Origin: Lucinisca nassula
Lineage: Eukaryota > Mollusca > Bivalvia > Lucinida > Lucinidae
Direction: 5' to 3'
Assembly: GCA_963580285.1 (NCBI GenBank)
Contig: OY757023.1
Location: 124,363,440 to 124,427,439 of the forward strand
Length of the DNA: 64,000 nt
The notes below the pieces were generated by a model. That model made no database searches, was not told the origin of the DNA, and was given only the letters and a program-made list of their open reading frames with translations. Of this stretch, positions 41,301 through 53,300 are shown piece after piece (the first letter of the stretch is position 1; every line of letters begins with the position of its first letter). The translations under genes were made by a program, and so were the position numbers.

Positions 41301-44300
41301 CGTCACAAGACAGAAAAGCTCCCCTGGACAGTCTTGCCCACAATACAGAATTTAACTAGAACTGTCAGAGGATCTGACTATAGCCCCGCTATAGCCCTGT
41401 CAGAGGAGAAAGACTCATGAATTAAAGGTAAAGACTTGTGAGAGGGTTAAATCCCTAACAAGGTACCTACGCCTTATAGACTTTTCGCGTTATTAGATCT
41501 GAAAAACAGTCTAAGTTAAAAAATAGGTTTTGGATAATGAAAAAAGCACATGCACATCTTCAGACCTATATGAAAACACCTGTTAAATTTCAAAAGGATT
41601 GACTAGAACTGTAAGAGGAGTTGCGATCACAAGGTAGCAACTCCCTATACATTTTAACATTAGTAGATCTCAAAAATTGTCTAAGTTAAAAAAGGTGAAA
41701 TAAGTGAAAAAAATTATCTAAGGATAATGAAAAAAGAATATGCATATCTTCAGACCTATATGAAAACACCTGTAAAGTTTCAAAAGGATTGACCTAGAAC
41801 TGTAAGAGGAGTTGCGGTAACAAGGTAGCTACTCCCTATACATTTTAACATTAGTAGATCTCAAAAATAGTCTAAGTTAAAAAAGGTGAAAAAAGTGAAA
41901 AAAATTATTTAAGGATAATGAAAAAAAGAATATGCACATCTTCAGACCTATATGAAAACACCTGTAAAGTTTCAAAAGGATTGACCTAGAACTGTAAGAG
42001 GAGTTGCGGTAACAAGGTACCCACTATCAAATATTACAGACAGACAGACAGACGGAATTCCGGACAAATTACAGACAGACAGACGGAATTCCGGACAAGC
42101 CAAATCCAATATAGCCCCCACTTTTTCAAAGCGGGGCTATAATCATGAACTAGTAAGTGATGCATACAGGTATATTCAATGGAAAAGGACATGCAGGCTA
42201 TGAAAGGGCTATCTTAACTCATTGTATACTAGTGGACTCTTCCATTGCTATTTGCTGGACAAGTCCAATTGTCATATAAGGGGTGTCAGGCCTATTTTTT
42301 CATTATTATTCTATTTTTGATGGAAAATTCTGTTAGCAAATAGTGCAGGCCCTGATCGGATGCTGCATTCTGCGTCATCTGGTCTGGGCCTGCACTGTTT
42401 GCCAAGGTACCCCATTAGGGGTTTCCCCGCATGCAATGTGTTATTATCCCAAGAAGGAGAGTCTGAATGTAAACAACTTTAACCAAATGCAGAAAACCTA
42501 ATACTGATTCCAAAAACAATCCAAGTGTTAAGTGACCATGACACTGATATATGGTCTCATGAATGTATGCTACATTCATACCCTAAGAAGAGTACAGACA
42601 TGAATTTTTTTTTTTCGGTTTGGGTTTTACAGCCCTTTCAAGATTATTTCACTTATTTCGAGCTGATCGTTAATCAGAGGTGGGCTAAAAATGCAGTTCC
42701 TAGAGAAAACCACCTGACCTTCCGTTACAGAACATGTCATCTCACATATGGCCTAAGCCAGGCATGAACCACAATGGCGAGAGACATAATGATTGCCTCA
42801 GCTCTCTTAACCATTAGGCCATACAGGTCCGTCAGTATAGATGAAATATGAGAGGGTTAACTTGTATAGGTTAACCAAAGCAGACACCAAGAACAGTTCT
42901 CTAAAAACAATACATAGTTCAAATTGTCATCTGCTTATATATTTTTCTTGGTGTTTTAAGCGTTTTTTTTTCCCTGTTAAATCCATTTATTACACTTACC
43001 TCAGCCTGTTTGTAACTGAGTCCTCGTGAAACATACATGCCTGCTGATTTCATTTCCATGGCCAAAATTTCAGCCATACCTGAGTAGAAAATATAGGAAT
43101 GGAACAGCAGTGATTTCATATGAGATTCATGAAACAGGACCCATTTCTTCAAAGATTTATTAGCTTAAAATATTAAAGCAGCACTGACAGCACCGGTGGG
43201 TAGATTGTAGGGCTCGCTAATCCCAGCTGAAAAGATAATAGATTATCAGTCCTGCCACTGCGATCGATAATCAATTAGTAATCGCTGAAGATTTGGTCAT
43301 AATTTTACATGTCTGGCTTTCTGTCTGAGCAGGACTCTTACCATATGTTGTACTTTATTACCGTATGTATTTGAATAGGCAGACCTGAGCAAACAGTGTA
43401 GACCCAGATGAGACACCGCATCTCAACAGGGACTGCACTGTTTGCCGCTTATCCAGCTATTTTAGGCACAACTTTGGGTAGTAAATTGTACATATCAAAT
43501 ATTCGATCACAAGCAAATAAGTAATGATAATCATTTTTGTGGAATTTATCGATCGATTAATCGATTATCAGATTAATCGTGTCAGCCTTAGTAGATTGTC
43601 TCTGGGAGCAGGTTTGAAAAATGCTCCTGAACAGTGACTTACGAAAGTGGGCTGTTCACATTTCTTCTAACCCTAGCATTCCTGTATTGTAAGCAAACAG
43701 TGTAGATCTTTATCACACAATGCATTCTGCAGCTCTTAAATTATATATCAGACTCTTAACTCTTATCCTCTGCTTATCCTTCTGAAGAAGCCATCTGATC
43801 AGGATCTACACTGTTTGACATTCAGTTTATGGTCTTTTTCCACCATGATTTTGCTGGAGTGAGTCATGTTACTGCTCCAAATCCAGCTAGTCAATCACTT
43901 TCGGTTTTGAATTTGCTTGCTCAGAGTAAAATGTTTTGTGGTGCAATCAGCTTAATTAAGTCCGCTTCTGACACATACTGGATAAATTAGAAAAATAAAT
44001 CCATGTTCATACACCTCTAAAACCTAGCTATACTGATTTTACAATTATTGATTAAAAAAAGTGGATCTCAGCCAAACCTAAACAAGAAAGATGGCATTGC
44101 TACCACTCTGACAAGACTGAATATACATGTGTCAACTTCAATGAAAACATTACCTGACATTAATGGATGTTCCGAAATCAAGGACATAAGATTCCACATC
44201 AGAATTTTGAGGACAAAAAGGGTAAAGAACATACCTAAGCCTTTTCTCTGTACAGAAACCAAGAACTGTTCAAATGACTTGTATGGAGCCCCTTCTCCCC

Positions 44301-47300
44301 ATAACCCCAGTCTCTCCATAAATGCCTGTTAAGTAAGAAAATTCACTGTCAAGAAACACTAGCGATGTAGTTATACATACACTTTCCAAAAAGCAGACAG
44401 CGCAATCAGTTAAGGACTTTACTGTTAAATCAATTTTGCACTTGACCCATTTTGTACCGGAAACCCCAAAACAGGTAGTTGGCAAACAGTGCAGGCCCTG
44501 ATCAGACGCACAGAACGCGGCGTCTGATCAGGGCCTTCACTATTTACAAAACGGTCAGCCAATTTCCAAGTAGATTTTGAAGAAATTTTGAAGAAAACAC
44601 AACCTGACACCCTGACAGCCGTATATATAGCAAGTCTCCATTTAAAAGTCTAGGGGTGTCAGGGTGTTAGGTCCAGTTATTTTTAGCAATTTATTCAGTA
44701 AAATTGCTGAACCTTTTTTGCAAACAGTGAAGCATGTGTGTATGTTTGAGGTTTACATCCCACCAACAACTAAGGTCATAGGTCATATGGAGATGGGACC
44801 TCCGTTTAAGGACTCATCTGTGAGTCTGAAAAGCCCAGTATCAAACCCGAGATCCCTGGTTTATGAGAAGAGAAGTTTATCCTCTACACCAAGGGTGCTT
44901 CTGATCTGGGCCTGCATTATTTATCAGTGTCCCTTTTCAGAGTTTCCCACATAAATCCTGCTACTGGAAATACCGTAAAAATCCTAAAAGTTCAGACACA
45001 TTGAGAACGTGTTGTATTTCTCCAAAAATTTTAACAAATTTATTTCATAATCCAAGGAGTATGAAAGCTGCAGACGGAGTAGCAAACGGTGTAGACCCTG
45101 ATCAGACTGCTCCTGATGGAGTAGTCAGATCTGGGTCTGTACTGTTTGTATAGGCCTATCTGTCCCATTACTTAGGACCATTAGGGTAATAGTCTATTTC
45201 ACGGTTTTCTTTCTATTAGTTTTCCTTTTCAAATATTGCCTTTTTTTATTTTCATGACTCTGTCAAGAATATTTCAGTTGTATACGCTTATTATTAATTA
45301 AGTATGATTGAGGCTTCATACACCTTAGAGGGAACGGTTCTCGAAAATGTGAATTCCATTAAATACATTGGTGTGACAATCACACATGATTTGACATGGA
45401 ATACACACATTAGCAACATGTGTACAAAGGCCAATAGAACACTTGGGTTCCTGAGGCGAAATCTTCATCAGTGTCCTCAGGATTTGAAAGAGACAGCATA
45501 TAAGGGACTTGTTCGCCCAATCTTGGAATATGGTTGTTGTATCTGGGACCCCAGTGGAGTGGTCCTTAATGAAGAAATTGAAAAAGTTCAGAATAGAGCT
45601 GCTAGATTTGTAACAAGCAATTCCATTAAATGGCATTTCAGACCCTTAAGGCAAGAATTGACATTTATAAAGAATCGTTCTTCTCCTGAACCATTAGCGA
45701 TTGGAATGCCCTTCCCGATTCGATTACTTCGACAGCTAAATGTGCTGAGGATTGTGTAGCTAAGTTTACCTCTTTGGTTAGAGCTAGGGACTAACTTCCC
45801 CTATCACAGGTCCTGGTGTATGAATGTCATTTGACGTGTCACCAGTAACAATTCTGATTCTGTGGGCAAAAACTGGAATGCCCAGAGATAAAGACAATCT
45901 GCTACAGAATTTATCTTCACAAATTCGACCTATGCAAGCCATGAAGTTACAGTGGTGAGGCAAATTTTCTGGTTTGAAAAAATGCTGTTTAGCACAAATC
46001 CTTTTCACACCCAAACGGTTAGACTGGGTCCAGTTGAAAAACTAATGGCTTCATTAGGTAAAGTTCAAATTTCAGACATTCAGTATGGCAAAAAACAACA
46101 ACATATTTTGGCTGATGAAATTGTGTGTAGCTTCTGCAAAAAGCTACTTACAAGACTAGTAGCTTTGGCCAAAGCTATTCATCTTTTTCAACAAAAATAA
46201 GTTCATTTCACATTGTACATGCTGGGACAAAATTTTTACCATGAGTTTGTCAAGCAAACAATGCTTTGAACAACTGAAATCTGATTCACAGATTAAGAGA
46301 ACATAACCAGAGGAGATATTATTCCCGCTACTGATACAGGCTCTGGCAGACTATTGTCTTGCAGCTGAAGAGAACTTGTTTGTTTGTTTCTTTCTTTTGA
46401 GGTTTAACGTCCCCATCAACACTGTATAGGTCATTTTGGAGACGCTGCTTCCAATTTTGCTGGAGGTTTACCCGGCATTGAGATGAAATGACATCTCACG
46501 CCCTGTCGCCCAATGAAACCAATAAAGTTTATAAGCATGGACAGTCCGACTTGCACCACTTTGCCTGGGCAGGCTTAGATCTTCTTAGCGGTTTACCAGT
46601 ACTTGTGTGCCGTCTGTTTCAGCTCTGCATGGAAGCATCATGCAGCCCATCGAGTTCTTCAAGCCCCGATAGGTGGGGGCTTATGAAGAGAACTTAAGGG
46701 AAATAGATACACCTTCAGGCGGAACAACTCCTGAAAAAGTATTTTTGTCAGCCATGCCAATAGGGTCAACTCTTAAAGAAAAGAATTTGTTCCTGAGGAG
46801 CAAATTCCTTTCCTTTAAGAGTAGACCCCTTTTTCAGTGGGACAGGGCTTATAGAAAAGCGAACAGGAAGTCCCAAAAGTTGTCTTCCTTTGATAAAATG
46901 GCGGAAAAATCTGCCAGGTGTTCCCATTCCCCTTAAGGGAAATAGATACACCTTCAAGGGAAGCAACTCTTTAAAACGTATTTTTCTCCATCACAATAGG
47001 GGTCTACTCTTGAAGAAAAGAATTTTGCTCATAAGGAGGTAAGAATTTTGCTCAGGTGCAAAATGCTTAGGAGCAAAATTCTTTCCTTTAAAAGTAGGCC
47101 CCATATAAGAGGCACTAAATTTATAGGACGACAAACAGGAAATCTCAAAAGTCGTGGTAGAAAGTATGTCAGTTGTATCCTTTCCGCTGAAACTTGTGTC
47201 AGCTGTCAAAACTCTATAGCAAACACACTGCAGCATAGGTAGATCATGTCTAGTGCGTCAAACAACGTATCCCCAGTAAGTACCTACCATATTCTTCACA

Positions 47301-50300
47301 TCAGTGACTCCGGTGGCACTACAGTATAACACTCTGGCTTTAGGCAGCATCCTGGAAGTAAAAGTACAGTGAAATTCCACTGTTAAGACCACTTAAAATT
47401 AAGACTTATTCTGCTTTAAAAAGCTTATTTATATTTAGAAGGATGGAGTTATTCTTTCTTTGTGTTTTCTGCTTACAGTGTCCTCTGGTTAGAGACCGCC
47501 TTTGGAACTGTCCCAAAGGGGGTCTTAATATAGGAATTTTACTGTATAACTTTGTTTTCTTTTGTTTGGAGTTTGACCCAGTCAACACTATTTAAGTCAT
47601 GTCAAGCCAGTCAGTTTACCCTACCACACTTTAATTGGGCAGGCTTATAAAGAAGCTGTTAACCAGTACAGTGTACTTTCTTTTGCCAGAAACTGACAAC
47701 TGCCCTTCTTAAATCGGCAGAAGGGAGAGAGAGAGAGAGTGACAATGCCCATAGAAAATGGTTCTTTATCAATCTCCACAAAACAGGGACCCCTGACCTC
47801 CTGATCACCAGTCAGATTTCAATCCGACTGAGTCACCATTGCTGGAAATACATGAGTAATTATTCAAACAACAGTACTACACTTTGGTAACAAAAGAAAC
47901 ATTTGCAATTCAGTTAAACCTATGGCTCTTTTACCAATAACTGTTTCTAATTCATTCTGGAGTCCTTAGGAATTCTTCAAAAACTAACCCTGAAAATTTC
48001 TACTGCTTATTTCTACTGCTTATGTCATCTGCTGAATCTTCTTGCGAACTTTTAAAAAATATGTTTTCATAAAGGCAAACAGTGTGGACCCAGATCAGAC
48101 TGCTCCAAGGGCTCTTATTGACCCACAAATGTGTCCTAGCCAATGAAGTTTGACTGTCAAGTATTCTGAATAAGCTGAAAAGACATAAACATTACATCTC
48201 GCCAAAACTGAGATTACTGCAAAATAAACAACAACAGACTTCCATTTTAATATAGTCTTGAAGATGTAGCAGACTGACTCCTTGATTTCCCTTTAATTTC
48301 CCTTCTCATCCCCATAGGTATCTGTACTGGTGCATATGGTAAATGTGTAAATCAAGAATTCCAAAATAAACATTGACACAACAGGAACTATGCCTGTTTA
48401 TCACTGCCTCTTCACATGACCTTGGCCCAGTTGTTCAAAGAAGCTTGGGCTAATGATGTTTTAAGCTGGAAAAAAATGTGAAGGGGAAATCTACTCACAA
48501 TTTTAACCCTTATCCCATTGAACACGTCAATGATCAATGAGCCATCTGATCAGGATCTACACTGTCGTGCAGTTTGTGAAATGAACAAGTAAATTAAATC
48601 AAGTAATCTGAGTGATTGACAGTTATCAATGGGTGTGGATAAATTAATTTATTCAACTGGATAAGAGTTAAGCAATATATGAGCATATCTGCCAAACTCA
48701 ATGATGAAAGTTTAAACAATTTGTTTGTTTGTTTGATTTGAGGTTTAACGTCCCCGTCAACACTGTATAGGTCATTTTGGAGACGTTGGTTCCAATTTTG
48801 ATGGACTTTTACCCGACATTAAGATCAAATGACATCTCAAGCCCTGTCGCCCAAGGAAACCAAAAGTGTTTATAAGCATGGACAGTCTGACTCGCACAAC
48901 TTTGCCTGGGCAGGCTTAGATCCGCTAAGCCGTTTACCAGTACTCATGTACGGTCAGTTTCAGCTCTGCATGGAAGCATCATGTAGTCCATCTATTTCTT
49001 CAAGCTCTGATGGGCGGGGGCAAATCACTGATTTTGAACAACTGGGCCCAGTATACTAGGAACTACAACAGAAGTTAGCTACACAGTTCCATTCCTGGAA
49101 TGAGGCAGATAAGATTGGGGAGTGTTGTTTCGTTTCTCAATAAAATGTGTTACAGGTACTGTTTCACCATATTCATTCCCATATGGAACGTTTTTATGAA
49201 TAAATTCAGATATCATCCCTTAATCAACCTTCTTACTCTCTGTAACCAGGGTAATATCTTAATACAGTATAGCTCCAATATATCGCGTTCCGATATTTCG
49301 CGATGTCCAATCTATCGCGGTCGCGCCTAGATCCCGTTTTTTTTTTCCCTTAAAAATTCATAATTAAAAAAAATAGAGTTTTAAGTTGTTAAAATTTATT
49401 TCAAACCAGGTTAAACCAGGCCTCAACAGCGTTTGACTTTTCCCGGCCAGCGTCTGCTATTTGGCGCCAAAACATAACCATTCACGAGATCGCAGAAAAG
49501 TCCGTTTTTATGATGCAAACATCTACTGTTAGATGTAGCTAATTGTCTGAGGAGGGATTAAATCATTTTCACATTGATTGTGGATTAAATTTTATGATTG
49601 GAAGATAAACGCCAATTAGAGACATAACTTGACCATATTTTCACACCTTATCGACACGCACCCCAGGGTGGCAATTATATGACAGGGATTAACAATAGTG
49701 TGATACCTGAACCGTAATAAATACACAGATGGTTTGTCTCTCAATTGACAGTGCGGAAATTATTGCGATTTACTTACTGGTCTAGTTTTACCTTATTTAA
49801 GGACTCAAAAAGACTGACAGTTGTAGACGATTTTTTTTACACTTGCCCGCAATCAAAACACAATAAAATGATAGTTTTGTTGTTGTATAGTTTTTCGGCC
49901 CGGTGGTAGACCTTAAATAATTTTTTTCCAACCGCTACTTTTAATGATTCTGAGATCTGGCAAGCCAAGGGTAACAACTAGAATTGCTTTAGCGCTGAGC
50001 GCTTATGGTAGTTGAGCCCCTTGGCCGTCACCCGTTAAAGACAACCAGGGGAACCCGCAAATCCAAAATGGTGTCCTGTTTTGACATTTTAGCAATCACG
50101 TTTTCAGACGCAGATTTTCAGCTGTTCTCGAATGTAAGTTAATTGGTAGACACAGTCCCCTTTGTTTGTTCTGTCACTGAGTAATTCTGAACCTACTTTA
50201 ATGGTGAAATACGGCCGATAGCATTACTGACAGCCATTAGTGTGGATTGATAAACGGTTCTCACCAAACTATCACCGCGACTTGTAGTGGAATCTCTGCA

Positions 50301-53300
50301 AACTACCGTGACTTATATCGCGCTCCGACCACATCGCGGTTTTCGGGCTCTGGCCCCCGACTACCGCGATATATTGGAGCTATACTGTACTGTACTTGAT
50401 AGAACAGCTAACATTCTGACCACTAACAAGCTTGTTAAGCAAAGATGCTGTGATAAAACTGGGGCCTAGAGTTTGATACTCACCTCTGTATACTACTGAC
50501 TGCTATCGCTACTTTGGTACTGGCTTGTTCCTTGCCCTGGGGGAGAGTAAATATAATTCATAACTCCAGATTTTGTGCATGAGGATAAAGTTGGATAATT
50601 TGTTTCTTACTTTCGATAAAAATGTTGCGGGTAAGGGTGACAAGATTAATCATGTAATCGATTAATCGATCGATAAATTCAACAAAAATGATTATCATTT
50701 CTGATTTGCTTTTTATCGATTATTTGATAGGTACAATTTACTACCTAAAGTTATGCCTAAAATAGATGGATGAGTGGCAAACAGTGCAGACCCTGATGAG
50801 ACGCCGCATTCTGCGGCGTCTCATCTGGGTCTACACTGTTTGCTCAGGCCTGTCTGTTTAAATAAACATATGGTTAAGTGCAACATATGGTAAGAGTCAT
50901 GCTCAGAAGAAAGCCAGACAGGTAAAATTATGACAAAAACCTTAGCGATTACTAATCGATTATCGATCGCAATGACGGGACTGATAATCGATTATCTTTT
51001 AAGCTCCGCTTTGCCAGCCCTAGCTGTGGGTACCTGTTAGCATTGCCTCATCAAGGCAATGCTCACAAATACTAACATCTCAGGTGTCCAACAAAAAATA
51101 AGTAAATTGATCCCTTAAACCTTAAGTCCCTGAGAAAAACTGCATCTGAAAATGTTGTCTGCTTATGACGTCTGCTGAATCTTTTTGCAAACTTTTCAAA
51201 AAATATTTTGGTATACAGGCAAACACTGTGTACCCAGTTCAGACTGCTCCTAGAGGAGTAGTCTGATCTGGGTCCACACTGTTTGCAAAAAACTAAGTTT
51301 AAAGTACTTAGCAGACGACAAAGCAGATGACAATTGTCCTGATTGGCATTTTATGGGTTAAAGTAGGATTTATTGTCAAAGAAGTTTAAAAGAATTCCAG
51401 CAGAGTTATCACTGACAGAGTCATGATGCTATTCACCACAAAACGTTTTATCATGTTTTATGACATGATGTTGTCCACCAAATAACAGCGAAGTTATACA
51501 ATAAATTATTTTCAAGGACATCTGTTTCAATATCCCATTTATCAAAGAAGAGCAGCTCAATGCCTCACTTCCAGCTGGACAGTTTTGCATTGGAGTTTAA
51601 CGGTCCAGTCACCACTATTTTAGGTAATTTTTGAGCCGGTCAGGTTACCTATCCACACTTTTCCTGGGAAGGCTTATACGTAAGCAGTTAACCAGTACTG
51701 TGCACATTCTTTCGCCAGAAACTGACAATTGCCCTTTTTGAATCAGCGGAAAGGAGAGAATGACCGTAGAAAAGATTTCACAATCAATGTCCACAAAATA
51801 ATGTTGCCGAGCCGGGCAGATATCGAACCCGCATCCTCCTGATCACATCCGACTGAGCTACCGAGCTGGACAGTTTACCTAACCACTCTCCCTGGGCAGG
51901 CTTATACATAAGTGGTGTATCACTACAGTGTATTCTTTTGCCAGAAACTGACAACTGCCTTTCTTATTTCAGTAGAATCAGGAGAATGAGAGCAGAAAGT
52001 ATTTCATGATCTCCAAGAAAGAAAGGTGCCAACATGGTGGTAATCAGTTGCTCATCTGACACAGCCACTGAGACCTTACAATATTTGCTGATACAAAGTT
52101 CTTAGCCTTACAACACTCATCAAATATAAGAGAGAGCCACTGAGGCCTTCCATTACTTACTGGTACAAAGTTCTTAGCCTTATAACACTCACCAAATATA
52201 AGAGAGAGCCACTGAGGCCTTCCGTTACTTACTGATACAAAGTTCTTAGCCTTATAACACTCATCAAATATGAGACAGAGCCACTGAGGCTGGCCAATAC
52301 TTACTGGTACAAAGTTCTTAGCCTTATGACATTCATCAAATATGAGACAGAGCCACTGAGGCTGGCCAACACTTACCTGTACAAAGTTCTTAGCCTTATA
52401 ACACTCATCAAATATGAGACAGAGCCACTGAGGCCTTCCAATACTTACTGGTACAAAGTTCTTAGCCTTATGACACTCATCAAATATGAGACAGAGCCAC
52501 TGAGGCTGGCCAATACTTACTTGTACAAAGTTCTTAGCCTTATGACACTCATCAAATGTGAGACAGAGCCACTGAGGCTGGCCAATACTTACTTGTACAA
52601 AGTTCTTAGCCTTATGACACTCATCAAATATGAGACAGAGCCACTGAGGCCTTCCAATACTTACTGGTACAAAGTTTTTAGCCTTATGACACTCATCAAA
52701 TATGAGACAGAGCCACTGAGGCTGGCCAATACTTACTTGTACAAAGTTCTTAGCCTTATGACACTCATCAAATATGAGACAGAGCCACTGGGGCCTTCCA
52801 ATACTTACTGGTACAAAGTTCTTAGCCTTATGACACTCATCAAATATGAGACAGAGCCACTGGGGCTGGCCAATATTTACTTGTACAAAGTTCTTAGCCT
52901 TATGACACTCATCAAATATGAGACAGAGCCACTGGGGCCTTTCAATACTTACTGGTACAAAGTTCTTAGCCTTATGACACTCATCAAATATGAGACAGAG
53001 CCACTCGGGCTGGCCAATATTTACTGATAGAAAGTTCTTAGCCTTATGACACTCATCAAATATGAAACAGGGCCAACGAGGCCGGCCAATACTTACTGGT
53101 ATAAAGTTCTTACCTTAATATGAGGCAAAGCCACTGAGGCTTGCCAATAGTTACTGGTACAAAGGTATAAGCCTTCTTGACACTCATCAAATATGAGACA
53201 GTGCTACTGAGGCCTTGCAATACTTACTGGTACAAAGTTCTCAGCCTTATAACACTCGTCAAATATGAGACAGAGCCACTGAGGCCTTGCAATACTTACT

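Noticed and set aside
45952..46200. 82-codon frame after the LINE remnant
   Set aside because: No recognisable similarity or splice context; probably non-coding.
52326..53027. 233-codon plus-strand frame of 24-residue repeats
   Set aside because: It is the antisense of the amplified e3 half-exon; the minus strand carries the meaningful DECH reading.
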